Shown one piece after another: positions 1-11,094 of a stretch of DNA of 64,000 nucleotides (positions within the stretch are counted from its first letter, which is position 1; each line of letters starts with the position of its first letter). This stretch comes from Hemerocallis citrina. Its lineage: Eukaryota; Streptophyta; Magnoliopsida; Asparagales; Asphodelaceae. The translations under genes and the position numbers were made by a program. The notes beneath the pieces are model-generated. The model was not told the DNA's origin. It was given only the letters and a program-made list of their open reading frames with translations, and did no database searches. The stretch covers positions 71,707,469 to 71,771,468 of the forward strand of contig CM030366.1 in the NCBI GenBank assembly GCA_017893485.1, read 5' to 3'.

Positions 1-115
1 CGGCTTGAGGCAGAAGTTGCCCCTGCTGCTGAGCGGGTTGGAGGGGGACCTCCTGTTGCTGATCGGGGTTGGGTCCGCGGTTGGACCCCCTGGATCTTAC
101 CTTTCTAGGCGGCAT
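1..115 (-). CDS. gag N-terminus of a Tat-like Gypsy element, cut by window edge
   Basis: On the minus strand an ATG at 115 opens 38 codons that stay open to the window edge. The product begins MPPRKVRS and is rich in Gln and Pro, as gag N-termini of Tat-like Gypsy elements often are. It starts about 50 bases downstream of a tRNA primer-binding site (166-184) that follows an LTR (187-805), which is the expected order LTR, PBS, gag. The core gag domain lies outside the window, so the assignment rests on position and composition rather than on a domain. Confidence 0.5.
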   Translation of the reverse strand, partial: MPPRKVRSRGSNRGPNPDQQQEVPLQPAQQQGQLLPQA

Positions 116-165
116 GGCTGGAGAAGAACTGACAGACGGGAAGAGGAGAGGTTGCCACTCGTTTT

Positions 166-184
166 TTCCCACAGATAGTGCCAA
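166..184 (-). other. tRNA primer-binding site of the left-edge element
   Basis: On the minus strand this reads TTGGCACTATCTGTGGGAA. It differs by three bases from the primer site TTGGCGCCGTCTGTGGGAA seen in the young Tat-like element at 47571-47589. It sits two bases inside the LTR end, as a PBS should, and fixes the element's orientation as minus. Confidence 0.75.
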
Positions 185-186
185 TC

Positions 187-805
187 TGTTACCGCTAAAT
201 CTGGTGTGGGGGTAAACAGATAGTATTTGTGGATCCTTGGAAAACCTGAATAGCAAACCTGAAACCTGTTCCGCCGGAGTTTGACCGTTGGATCCCGCCG
301 TTCACCTGCAAAAAGTGCGAGACACCGGGGTTGATCCCAGCGACGCACCCTCCGACGCTCAAGTCAGTGATCAGGAATGATTATGAAAGAGAGTAAATTG
401 GCAAAAGATCGATTACCTCTTAATGGAGATGGATGGGGGGTATTTATAGGCGTCTTAGGGATCAGATTAGGAATGTGATCCCTCTGATCTGATAAGGAAT
501 AAAATCCTCGTAATCAAACAAGGAATGTGATCCCTGATTTCCCGGCGAAAGGATAGATACGAATCAGGGCCGTTGATTTGGCTGAATCAGAGACCCTAAT
601 TCTATCCTGCTGGATTGAGTTCATTTCGGGTTGGGACCCATACCCAGTTGAGGTGGATCCGTTCGCGGGTCATTGGATCTTTGGAGAGGAGATCCAGTAC
701 TCGTCTCAGACCCGGTTGTAAGTGAAATTACCGTTTTACCGCTGGGCTTCGAGATTCGTGCCCGATTTGGACGGTTCCGATTTAACTCCATTTTTAGCCA
801 TATCA
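187..805 (-). mobile_element. 5' LTR of a Tat-like Gypsy element (619 bp)
   Basis: On the minus strand the LTR starts TGATATGGC and ends GCGGTAACA, giving TG...CA ends, with the PBS immediately downstream. A TATA-like TATAAATA (minus) lies at about 439-447. The stretch GACACCGGGGTTGATCCC near 323-340 resembles one in the LTR at 24800-25388 (near 24952-24970), which supports kinship with that pol-less element. The partner LTR is off the left edge, so no target duplication can be checked. Confidence 0.7.
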
Positions 806-1310
806 ATTATTATATATTACTATTATATATTATTATATATATTATTATATAATTTATTATTATTGTAATAAATTGTTTAATATATAATTATAATAGATTA
901 TTATTACATATATATTATTATAATTATTATATGTTATTATATATATGTATATAATTAAATATGTTTATTATAATAAATTATTTCATATTATTATATAATA
1001 TACAATTATTATAATATATTATTATTTTATATATACTATTTTATATATACTATTATTATATTATATTATTGTTATATATATTATTATTTTATATATACTA
1101 TTTTATATATACTAATTTATATATACTATTATTATATCTATTATATTATATTATTATTTTATATATATTATTTTATATATACTATTATTTCATATATACT
1201 ATTTTATATATACTATTATAATAATCTATTATTATTATAATATATATTATTATTGTTATATATTACTATTATATATTATTATTGTTATATATTACTATTA
1301 TATATTATTA
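806..1310. repeat. AT-only low-complexity region
   Basis: About 500 bases composed almost entirely of A and T, with imperfect tandem units such as TTATATATTACTATTATATA repeated towards the right end (about 1230-1308). No gene is seen in it. It is the target into which the Helitron at 1311 is inserted. Confidence 0.85.
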
Positions 1311-1862
1311 CTAGATTTGCCCGTGGGCACGTGCCTACGGCACGTCTTCGGAACGATACAACACACGAAGAGCCCTGTAAACAGTAAAACAATAATTATG
1401 TAGTTCAAGTTTGAATAGTATGATAATAATTAGTTGTAAATAAAGGTCCATGTTTCTCTTAGTATATGTTGATTTTTTTTTATAAATAAGGGTATAAAAT
1501 CAAACTTCTTAGAACTTTTAGTGTGTTAAATGATGAAATTTAACTGTTAAAGAGATATTTGCTATTTTCAAATAACATGTGCAATAAAAAAAAGTATAAA
1601 AATTCTGAAAATTTTACAAACCTAAAATCTTAAAATCTAAATTTCTAAGTAATAAAGAAAGAATGGGAGAGAGAGGGAGAGAGAAAGAGAGAAATATGAA
1701 AAAGTGAAGAGAGAAGAGAGAGATAGTAATAAAGTAATAAGTTTTTTAGTTTTGGGGGAAATTTTAATTTTGGGGTTTGAAATTTTGGGTGGAAAAATAT
1801 GTTTTGTGAGAATCAATCTATGCCATTGATTGTAGGGGAGACCGAATGAGAGCCACTTGACA
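1311..1862 (-). mobile_element. Helitron, non-autonomous, 5'-truncated
   Basis: The plus-strand left edge reads A|CTAGATTTGCCC. On the minus strand this is a Helitron 3' end: a hairpin built on the palindrome GGCACGTGCC, a short tail, then CTAG and a host T. The body is similar to the complete copy at 41704-42675, sharing the palindrome, GA-rich stretches and the string CCACTTGA. The other end stops at about 1862, where Copia-A LTR sequence begins, so the 5' TC terminus is missing. No Rep/helicase coding sequence is present. Confidence 0.7.
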
Positions 1863-2139
1863 GCAGATCTCGGACCGAATTACATGCGGCTTGTGTGCGC
1901 ATACACGTCCTGCGAGCACGAATGTCGAACGACATAACCCCACCCCGTGCAGAGTCACTTTTTGCTGTAGTTTTGATTTTTTTCCTTTGTAAACGGCTGA
2001 AAGAAATGCAGAAATAGTTTTTTCTGCCGTTTCAGTGCAGTATTAAACATTTTTCCCGTCGTTACAGTATACACATTCAATTGATTGTATGCAGTTATAC
2101 TGAAGGCATTCAAAGGCATTGACTGCTGTCCGTCGTTAC
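1863..2139 (+). mobile_element. Copia-A 5' LTR, left part (truncated)
   Basis: This segment matches the Copia-A 3' LTR from 19000 onward (GCAGATCTCGGACC at both places). About 335 bases of the LTR 5' end (18665-18999 in the 3' copy) are absent, replaced by the truncated Helitron. The LTR is interrupted after 2139 by the 10.1 kb Gypsy insertion and resumes at 12225. The last five bases, GTTAC, are one half of the insertion's target duplication. Confidence 0.85.
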
Positions 2140-2642
2140 TGTAACACCCCTGCCCCGAGCTCGGACAATTTAGACAATTTAGAAGACAAATTATTTATAG
2201 TATAGTACAACTGCCCACCACAGGATGTCTCTTAAAAGGTGGTTAACCGAATTGGTGACTCTTGATCATAGGCAATAGTATTTATTCATATAATATTCTT
2301 TGAAATCTCCCGATATGGGACTATATTCTCAATCAATTCCTCGTTCTCTCTCTTGTGAAAGACAGCCGAAGACGTTTGAAGACAGTAGCACGTGGGCCCC
2401 TCAGAGCTGTCCACGTCGCCCCGTCACACGTAACCAGGCGCAAGCAGTGCCTCTGTCTTCACATCTCAACGGGTGGGCCCATGGTGACACGTCACTCCTG
2501 TGACGTCCAAAGCAAGCAGACTCAGTCTGCTTCATTTCATGTGGCCCCCCCTCCAAATAATATTTCCATATAACTCCTCCTATAGGAATCCCTATATGCC
2601 ACCTCCAATTCTCTTATATTATATATCATATATATATATATA

Positions 2643-2997
2643 GAGAAATCTTCGGTTGCACACTACTTTGGTGAGCACTCCGTGAGCACTCACGAACTAG
2701 AGACCCTATGAAAAATCCGAACCGCTCATATTGTTCTATATGCCTTAGATAGCCTAACAATAAAAAATCAAGTAATTTGAAGTTCATTTACCTATGATTT
2801 ACATCATCACAAAATTGTATGGCTGAAAATTCTAACAGCATGATGGATGGGCAAATGAACTTCAAATTACTTGATTTTTTATTATTAGGCTATCTAAGGC
2901 ATATAGAATAATATGAGCGGTTCAGATTTTTCATAAGGTCTCTAATTCGGGAGTGCTCACGGAGTGCTCACCAAAAGTAGTGAGCAACCGAAGGGGA

Positions 2998-3000
<3 letters not shown>
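2643..3000. mobile_element. Fold-back MITE with very long inverted repeats
   Basis: The two ends are inverted copies for roughly 150 bases each, including CTTCGGTTG, GGTGAGCACTCCGTGAGCAC and CAAGTAATTTGAAGTTCATTT, around a loop of about 60 bases. The termini GAGAAATCTTCGGTTG and GAGTCCCCTTCGGTTG pair imperfectly. It lies within a TA repeat, so the target duplication is TA-rich and cannot be measured. The partner LTR at 11659-12219 lacks it, so it inserted after the retrotransposon did. Superfamily not certain. Confidence 0.8.

Positions 3001-3066
<66 letters not shown>
3001..3066. repeat. (TA)n microsatellite
   Basis: An uninterrupted TA run of about 66 bases. The homologous position in the other LTR (about 12135-12193) also holds a TA run, so the microsatellite is an inherited part of this LTR family. 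Confidence 0.95.
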
Positions 3067-3071
<5 letters not shown>

Positions 3072-3096
3072 TATTCAGAAATTACGGGATGTTACA

Positions 3097-3348
3097 CAAA
3101 CCCCCCTTCAGAAATCAGCGTCCTCGCTGAGCACGGGGCATGCACAACCTAGTGCAGGATCTTCTTTCTAGCCGATGTGGAATGACGTACCCTGATTCTG
3201 CTACCTGTACAGTACCCTGATTCTGCTAGTTGTACAGTCCCCTACCTGGGCGACCTGTCCCAACCTCGCTCCCTCTCAGGCATACTTACCAGTACATCTG
3301 CTAGCTCCATCTCAGGCATAACCACCACTCTGTACCCACACTCGGCTC
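3097..3348 (-). other. Short-family internal fragment with polypurine tract
   Basis: On the minus strand this 252-bp piece ends GAAGGGGGGTTTG immediately before the TGTAACATCCC start of the short-family 3' LTR, a proper polypurine tract position. It contains no reading frame I recognise. It is all that remains of the internal 3' region belonging to the outer LTR family, and it abuts the 3.2 kb LTR of the second family at 3349. Confidence 0.65.
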
Positions 3349-4839
3349 TGTAACACCCTGAATTCCAAATAAGACTGAATTCGAAGTTCCACAAGATCTT
3401 TACACTTCTCTTCGTACAATTTTACAAGGAAATAAAAAAAATTATTACATCAGAGTTACATTTAAACAGTCAAAAGCAAATTACAACAATTACATGAAAG
3501 AAATAAACAACACTTGAATAATTCTTTAAGCGTCAACTCCTCTTTAGTCTTTTTCATTCACTTTATCATGTATAGAAACTGTGGGCACGTCAGTTCATTC
3601 AACTGACGTTAGGATATAATACATCAATTTCTCTTACTTAGAAAGAACACACTTGTCACAAAACAAAGCTATGGGGACTATCCTATTGATGTCGTGTGTG
3701 AATGTGCACTTAGTCCTTAATGCAGTTATTTATATTATATGACACTAATGCGCACTTGTTCGGATTCTATGCATCCCATACTACATAGGTCCGAGGGCAA
3801 GCCCTTAATCGTTCTTCATCTTGTAGGGTTCAATCCCTCACTATGACTTAAACTACTACGGTAACTACAGTAAGTATCCTAGATGTTCTATGAGTTACGA
3901 ACCCATGTCCAGATAGCCTGGAGGGGATTCCCACGTCGTGACATGGCGCATCATGCAGAGCCTATGAACAATTCAGCCTCCATCATGGAATGATGGCATC
4001 ACCCGTAGTCACCAAACACCCCACAAGCGTCGCCATCGGGACGATAATTCTGGAGTAGTGTTCACGCCATGACATGACGCATCAAGCAGGCAACCTATAA
4101 ATCACTCTCACACTGCCAATCCGATGGCCCTCATACTCGTGTTTTTCTCTTACTTTCGTCACATCTTCACTATGCATCTAATCTTTAATTATTTGAATCA
4201 TGAATAAAATCAACACCCTGGAGTTAGCACTCCCTTTATACCGGTCTTAACCATCAATTCAACAATACGACCAAAACTTGATCTTTTCATTTCAATATCT
4301 TATCTTAAAAGAATTAATTCAATGCCGGTATAAGGTTTTGAGCTATACTCTAGCTTTTAATCTCATTTCATGTTCATAGAATTGAATGTTCATACTCATA
4401 AAATCTTTCATAATTCAACATGATCTTCTATTTGACTTTCATGTACCATTTCATGCATAAACAATAAATACATTTTTCAGTTTGTCGCATTCATCATTTA
4501 TTCTTTCACATAATTTTTCTTATTCTCATAGTATCAATACTAAGTTCGAAATCACACTTACAAATTTTCCATTACCTAAATCTCATTTCAATTCTTTACT
4601 AAAATCTTTTAAACAAAAATATTCATTTTTCTTTATCTAATCATTAATTCAATATAACAATTTGTATCAAAATCTTTCTAGAAATAGTCTTAAAACTAAT
4701 AGGAAATTTCCCATGAAGCCTAGACATTATTAGAATTTTTCTAGTATTTTTTCCTCAATTTTTAATTCACTTTAATACTCTTAAAAATATTAAAACCCCA
4801 AAAAAACATATTTTTAATCAAAACCTAAAGGTTATGTTT

Positions 4840-4925
4840 CGAACCCACAACCGAAGGCCATGTTAGCACTACAGTGACCGCACTGTGGAGCCACCGAAGA
4901 CCACAGAGTCCAAGGCGCCAAGGTG
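4840..4925 (-). other. tRNA-like module 2 inside the long LTR
   Basis: On the minus strand a box B-like GGGTTCGAAAC follows, at tRNA-like spacing, a TGGCGCCTTGG stretch that could be a degenerate box A. No convincing cloverleaf forms, so it is not annotated as a tRNA gene. An equivalent module lies at the same offset in the solo LTR (27398-27470). Confidence 0.45.
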
Positions 4926-5007
4926 ATATGATAGGGACTATAATTCATATAGGTCGAATTCTGTGCTATTCAGATTTTTAAAAAAAAAAGAAATAAAAGG
5001 GCTCTGC

Positions 5008-5100
5008 CCAGTTTCGAACCCGCAACCAAAGACCAACCCAGCGCTACAGTAAGCGCTCTAATATGCACCCGAAGACCAGTAGGTCCAAGTGACTCACCCG
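5008..5100 (-). other. tRNA-like module 1 inside the long LTR
   Basis: On the minus strand it reads from GAGTCACTTGGACC to a box B-like GCGGGTTCGAAAC. Together with the module at 4840-4925 it forms a tandem pair. The pair sits about 1.4-1.7 kb from the LTR start, as in the solo copy. The sequences are too degenerate for a functional tRNA. Confidence 0.45.
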
Positions 5101-6515
5101 TCATAAAAACAGAGTTGGGTTGTTTATGATCCAGTTCTCTGTTTATTACTAATGTTTCATAATTCAAAAACTTTTAGTTCTTTTCTTCTCTTTTTGTATC
5201 AAAAATTTCCAGATTATAAACAATAGAGATTTATAGTAAAACAGTATTTTAATAATCATTATTTGACTTGAAAAACATAAATTCTTAGTTCTATTTTATG
5301 TTCTATGTCATAATTTCGACATTGAGAACGATCACAATTCTTACATAATTTATAATCAGAATTTCCCCAAAATACTACTTTCTTACCTGTTGTTATTCTA
5401 CAATATTTTTAGTACATAAATTCCTCTTTCTACATTAGTATTACATTAATTTAGACAATAAGGTTTCAATGGTGCATTTAATCAACTAGTCATCTCATAA
5501 GCACAATTTTCTCAATTTAGCATGGCTCAAACATATATTTCCTGGCAACATGATAAATTCTAGCATAGTAATCACAATTTTATCAACTAACAATCAATTT
5601 ACCAAGCATTCACTTTATCTACAATTTATCTCTATTTAAACAAACATGTGACCAATCTAATTAGTTTTTCTTAGCAATTTTTCAATCCATCCCTAGCATG
5701 ATGTCTAAAGTAGAAGCATGAGAAATCACCCACCAATTTGGACAAAAACGAATAGTAAGCTTCTAGAAATCTCCTAGAACACACGAATGGATCCTTCTCT
5801 ACCTAGATTGTGCCACAAAAAGTGCCTCCTCCTCCTTGTGCTAGATGGTACCCGAGCTCCTCTCTTGCTCCTTGATGTATGGCCGACCTCCTCTTGGAAA
5901 GAACACACACAAAAATCCCTGAATCTTTTTCTCACCAAAAGCTCTCAATCTTTTCTCACACTAATTCTTCTTTCTTTCTTTCTCTATCAAAATAGATGGC
6001 TAGGATTGTTCTAAATGGTTAAAGATTAAGGGCTAAGATGTATTAGGGAGTTGTAGCAGCCACCAATGAACACATAACCACCCCATCCACTATTCCACTC
6101 TCCTATCTCTCTTGACTCCATCCGGTCACTCCTAGTACACTAGGAGCACATGCTAGTGCAATGCACGTGTCTCACCTAGTACCCCCTAGTTACTAGTTGT
6201 ACAAGATTAGTTAATTAATTGTCTACCAAATTAGTCTACACTACATGTTATGATAATAAAAGATAAATTGACTAGTGGGCTCAAAATTTGTGGGCCTTAG
6301 ACCCATGGGCTATTAAAAAAAAAATTAATTAGGGTAGGCTTGATTAGACAATTAGGCCTAGGCTTTTAAAAAATAAAAGAGAAGGATTAAATATTTGTTC
6401 ATGTTATGGGAAGAAATAATTTTCTAGGGAAAAATGCACATGAAATTGTACGTGCTAAACACGTAAAAATCAACAAACTCTTATTTAATTATAATTGAAA
6501 ACTTGAGATGTTACA

Positions 6516-6534
6516 ACACTCCCTCCTTAAAATA
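6516..6534 (-). other. Polypurine tract of the Tekay polyprotein element
   Basis: The minus strand reads AAGGAGGGAGTGT directly before the TGTAACATC start of the long LTR. This ties the coding region to the long LTR family rather than to the outer short LTRs. Confidence 0.75.
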
Positions 6535-7822
6535 GTTCCGTCCACGGAACTATGCTTAAGAGTGAGAAAACAGAACACAACAAGAAGAAAAAAAAGAAAA
6601 GGAAAGAAGATACAATTAAAACAAAGAGCCCAGGATGATCCTTCATCATCCTCTCCTCGGATTCCCATGTAGCCTCCTCAACCAACTGGTTTCTCCAAAC
6701 TACTTTGACCATCGGTATCATCTTGTTCCTCAAGACTTTCTCCCGACGATCCACAATCTCAACCGGAAGCTCAATGTAACTCAGGTCCAACTGCAAACCC
6801 TCCGGTACTTCGGACAAATGGTGTCTCGGATCTGGAATGTAACCTCTCAGCATAGACACATGGAAGACATTGTGCACCTGAGATAACTCTTCCGGCAACT
6901 CCAACCGGTAAGTAGTTTTCCCAATCTGCTTCAATATCTTGTACGGGCCTATAAACCTTAGGGCTAACTTCTCACCTCTACAAAAGCGAATCACACCTTT
7001 GCTAGGTGATACCTTCAGAAAGACGAAGTCACCAACCTTGAACTCAAGGTCCCTCCTCTGGTTGTCTGCATAGCTCTTCTGCCTACTCTGAGCATCCACC
7101 AACCTCTTCCTGATCAGATCGATCTTTTCAGAGGTCTGTTGCACAAACTCAGGCCCAAACATCTACCGCTCCCCCACTTCAAACCAACAAACATGTGTTC
7201 TGCACTTCCTGCCATACAGAGCTTCGTACGACGTCATCCCAATACTAGTCTGAAAACTGTTGTTGTAGGCAAACTCTACCAGAGCTAGATGCCAACACCG
7301 AAGCATATCCTCAAGAACTCGATTGACTCTTTCAGTCTGTCCATCAGTCTGAGGATGGAAGGCAGTACTGAAACCTGTCTTGGTACCCAAAGCTGTCTGA
7401 AGGCTTCTCCAAAAATGCAAAGTAAACTGCACATCTCAATCAGACACAATGGTTAACGGAACACCATAAAGCCTGACGATCTCTCCAACATACAGCTCGA
7501 CTAACTTGCCCATAAATGAAGTGAGTTTCATTGCCAAGAAGTGAGCAGACTTGGTTAGTCGAACGACTATAACCCAAATCGCATCATTGCCCTTTGAACT
7601 CTTGGGCAAACCCGTAATGAAATCCATGCTGATGTTATCCCACTTCCACTCTGGAATAGGTAACGGTTGCAGTAAACCTCCGAATTTTTGATTCTCGGCT
7701 TTCACCTGCTGACAAATCTCACACCTCGCCACAAATTCAGCTACATCCCGCTTCAAACCTGGCCACCAGAAATGTTGCTTTATGTCTTTATATATCTTGT
7801 TACTCCCAGGATGTACAAACAA
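6527..7822 (-). pseudogene. Gypsy integrase with C-terminal chromodomain (broken)
   Basis: Three minus-strand blocks form the integrase. 7822-7436 holds the H2C2 zinc region (HPGSNKIY..., CEICQQVK) and the first catalytic Asp context (SMDFITGLPK). 7435-7163 continues with STAFHPQTDGQTERVNR, carrying the catalytic Glu. 7162-6527 contains the C-terminal region and a chromodomain (EIVDRREKVLRNK, VVWRN, EEATWE). The chromodomain places it among chromoviruses, and the long LTR points to Tekay/Del. A TGA at 7436-7438 replaces the Arg codon after VSD in the usual VSDRD motif, and another break lies near 7163. A hydrophobic tail of about 30 residues after the chromodomain is unusual and may be read-through of decayed 3' sequence. 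Confidence 0.9.
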
Positions 7823-10019
7823 AAGAGTAGCATTACCTCTTGAAGAATACTCTCCCTCAATTCAGCTTGATCTGGAACACACATCCTCTCTCCAAACCAC
7901 AACACTTCATTCCTGATCTGAAACTCCGACAACCTGCCAGCACCAACCGGCTCCTTCATCTTCTGAATCTCTGCATCTTCCTTCTGACTTGCTATAATCC
8001 TCTCATTCAGCATAGGCCGAAGCCTCAACTGAGCTAAGGATGCTCTCAAACCTTGCAGAACAACTTTAATACCAGCCTGATCCAACTCCTCTACAAGATG
8101 CCTCTGAGTTGTAATCAAACTAGCTAGATTTCTCTTACGGCTAAGTGCATCAGCAACAACTTTAGCCTTCTCAGGATGGTACTTAATCTCAGAACGAATG
8201 TCCTCAAGTACCTCCAGCCATCTCCGTTGCCTCAGTTTCATGTCCTTTTGCTGATAGATGTATTTTAAGCTTTTGCGGTCCGTGTACATATTCAATTTCT
8301 CACCGTACACGTAATGCCTCCATTGCTTCAAGGCGAAGATAATCACAGCCAACTCTAGATCATGAGTCAGATAATTCTTCTCATGCGGTCTTAGTTGCCT
8401 AGACCCATATGCGATCACTTTTCCTTCATGCATTAAGACACAACCAAGCCCACAATGTGAAGCATCGCTTTAGACATCATACTCGACACCTGCTCTAGGC
8501 AGTGCCAAAATGGGAGCAGTAGTCAGCTTCTCTTTCAACTCCTGAAAGCTTGCCTCACATTGCTTAGTCCACTTGAAGTTCATATTCTTCTTGGTCAGAT
8601 TAGTGAGCGGCATGGCTATCTGAGCATAGCCTTGGATAAACCTCCTGTAGTATCCAGCTAACTCAAGAAAACTCCTGATTTTCTTCACTGTAGTAGGCCT
8701 CGCCCAAACTCTCACCACTTCTATCTTCTGAGGGTTAGTTGCCACTCCTTCCTTGGAAAGGATGTGACCCAAGAATGCCATTTCATATTTTCAGAAATTG
8801 CACTTGGACAACTTGGCAGCTAGATGCTCTGTGTGCTCCTCCTCCGACTTGGAGTACACAAGGATATCTTCGATAAACACCACGACAAACAAATCAATGA
8901 ACGGCCTCAGAACTTTGTTCATCATATCCATAAAGATTGCAGGTGCATTCGTTACTCCAAATGGCATAACTAAGAATTCGTAATGCACATGTCGAGTTCT
9001 GAATGCAGTCTTATGCACATCTTTAGATTTCACTTGAACCTGATGGTATCCTGATCGAAGATCTATTTTGGAAAAAATAGCTGATCCTTGTAGACGATCG
9101 AACAAGTCATCAATTCATGGAATATGATACTTATTCTGAACAGTGACTTTATTCAGCTCTTAGTAATCGATGCGCATCCTCATCGATCCATCCTTCTTCA
9201 TTACCAACAGCACCGGTGCTCCTCTAGAAGGACGCACTCAGTTGAATAAAGCCTTTCTCCAACAGTTCCTCAATCTGCTGTTTGATCTCATCCTGCTCCA
9301 CAGGCGCAATCCTATACGGTGCCTTAGAAATCGATGCACTTTCTGGCTGAATAGTGATGCTGAACTCTACATCACGATAAGGGGGTAACCCAGGGTAAAT
9401 CGTCTAAGAATACAGTCGGGTAATCTCGAACCATTGGAATTTGCTGCACCTCTAAAGGAAGCCTCCCTCTTGCTGATAGCTGCCACCAAATCTGAACATC
9501 TTTTCTTCCCCTGGAAAGTGACTTCAGGACCACCTGGAGCCTTCACTGTTACTTCCTTGGTCTTGCACTCGATGTTTGCACTGTACACCGATATCCAATT
9601 AATGCCAATGATAACATCGACCCCCAGGACATTCAGCTCGATCAGATCAATCCAGAAAATTCTGTCCCTAATTGCGATCTCGCAGTCTGCATAGTACCGA
9701 TAGTGGTTAGAGTCTCCCCTGATGGAATAGCTACTGCTAAGACCTTTCCTGGAAAACCTTCGGTTCGACTCTCAAGACTTTAGCAAATTTTAGAGATACA
9801 AAAGTATGGGAGGATCCAGTATCGAACAAAATAATAGCTTTCTTTCCATTTAAATAAAGTTCTCCTGTTACATAACACACACTCGTCACATAACAGTTTA
9901 CTAAATAAAGTAGGAAAAAAGAGAACAATAGAAAAATACTTCTAAACATCCACCGTCGTACTAGTGATGACGTAATCCACTTCATCAGCATCAGCCTCAG
10001 TCAAAGCGAACACTCGCCC
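7823..10019 (-). pseudogene. Gypsy protease, reverse transcriptase and RNase H (broken)
   Basis: Reading on the minus strand: a protease with LFDTGSSHTFVS (about 9800), a linker with SANIECKTKEV, RT with [10 protein letters not shown] and [12 protein letters not shown] (about 8930-9105), then RT thumb and RNase H with [24 protein letters not shown] and ADALSRK (about 8130-8780). The RT catalytic box reads FIEDIL where FIDDIL is usual, so one catalytic Asp is Glu. There are several in-frame stops, for example TGA at 9115-9117 where Arg is expected before IDDLF, and one near 8789. A 97-bp stretch at 9865-9961 interrupts the protease frame and looks like an intron or insertion. Not functional as it stands. 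Confidence 0.9.
9865..9961 (-). other. Candidate 97-bp intron or insertion at gag-protease junction
   Basis: On the minus strand the frame reads DYVIT, then a T-rich stretch with several stops, then ELYLNGKK leading into the protease. The stretch begins GTACGACG and ends TGTAACAG. Removing it (97 bp, not a multiple of 3) joins DYVIT to the protease frame with no gap against the usual length of this linker. GT-AG ends and a pyrimidine-rich interior fit an intron, but a chance insertion in a decayed element is also possible. Confidence 0.35.
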
Positions 10020-10994
10020 CTACTGGTATGGCTTCTTCCCAACCTGCTGCGTTGGCCCATTACTGAAGACATCTCGCTGCTTAGAGCAGTGAGATCGGTA
10101 ATGACCTGTCTCCCCACAATTGAAATAAGTCACCACAGGAGGTCTAACCCAACCATTTCTGGGTTTCCCAGCCACATTGACAGTGTTCGCCATAGTAGGT
10201 TTGAACCTTTGAGCTGACGGCTGCCCTCTGACATTCCCAGAAAATGCGGGCCATTTCCTAACATGCCAATTGCTCCTCCAAATCTGAGCGGCATGAAACT
10301 GCTCCATATCTTCCTCCATAGCTGCAGCTCGCTTGACCAACTTGTCAAACCTCCTGATACCAAGGGGTATCATCTTGGATCTCAGACTTGGCCTTAATCC
10401 GTGCTCGAACTTCCGAGCTTTCTTTGCCTCGTCCATCACAAGTTCGGGTGCATACCTCAAGAGTTGAGTAAACCTTGTCTCATACTCTCTAACCGACATA
10501 CTGCCCTGTTGTAGCGCCAGAAATTCCATAGCCTTCTTCTCTTGGACACCAGATGGAAAATAGTGACTGCGGAACTCTTCCAAGAATTCCTCCTATCCAA
10601 GAACAACATTTCCCATCGCCCGCATCATGGACTGCCACCAAACTGCTGCGTCCTTCTTGAACTGCAGTGCAGCCAACTTCACTTGGCTGGCTTCCGGAGT
10701 TTCCGAGACTTTAAAGATAGTCTCGACCAACCTGATCCAATTGTCAGCTGCATTAAGGTCTGACTTCCCCTCAAACATGGGTGGTTTCTTCCTCTTGAAT
10801 GATTCCACGAGTTTGATTGCCTTAGGTACTGAATTTGTAGGCATCCCCCTCTGGTTCTGATTCATGGCAACGGCATTGAGGGTTTGATTGACCCTCGCTA
10901 ACTCCGTTTCTAAGTCAAGCCCTTGTCCGCTTCTAGCTCTTCTTCCAGCCATATTCTTATGCAAAAGATCCATTAAATCGAAAGTAGAAAACAT
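10020..10994 (-). pseudogene. Gypsy gag (capsid and zinc knuckle), broken
   Basis: The minus-strand frame opens at 10994 (MFSTFDLMD...) and contains the retrotransposon gag fold with DNWIRLVETIF, AAVWWQSM and YFPSGVQEKKAMEFLAL. It runs to a CCHC-type zinc knuckle near 10110-10150 in which the first Cys is Tyr (YFNCGETGHYRSHC). A TAG at 10593-10595 interrupts the frame where Trp is usual (GWEEF), and a TAG at 10020-10022 separates gag from the protease region (RVFALTEADADE follows). Both breaks are single-base changes. Capsid assembly and RNA binding would be lost. Confidence 0.88.
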
Positions 10995-11094
10995 AAATTT
11001 AAATCAACTCTTCATTTCATTGAATTCAAACTTTGTACATTCAAATTTAAATCATTTCTGACATCAAATGAAAGCAGTAAGAAGATACAACATT

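Larger units (their letters stand above)
2140..3096 (-). repeat. 3' LTR of the chimeric Gypsy element (short family)
   Basis: It starts TGTAACACCC on the plus strand and ends GGGATGTTACA, and is nearly identical to 11659-12219. The length difference (957 against 561) comes from a 358-bp MITE at 2643-3000 and from TA-repeat expansion. A related sequence forms both arms of the palindrome at 16726-18075. Confidence 0.9.
3349..6515 (-). repeat. Long LTR of Tekay/Del type (3167 bp)
   Basis: Plus-strand ends are TGTAACACCC and GATGTTACA. The same family occurs as a solo LTR, inverted, at 25750-29002. On the minus strand the LTR directly follows the polypurine tract and the integrase-chromodomain end, so it is the natural 3' LTR of the Tekay polyprotein. 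Flanks (GGCTC and ACACT) do not form a target duplication, so this is not a simple solo-LTR insertion. It carries two tRNA-like modules near 4840-4925 and 5008-5100. Confidence 0.8.

Noticed and set aside
2953..3171. Tyr-Ile repeat reading frames over the TA run
   Set aside because: They are translations of a dinucleotide microsatellite.
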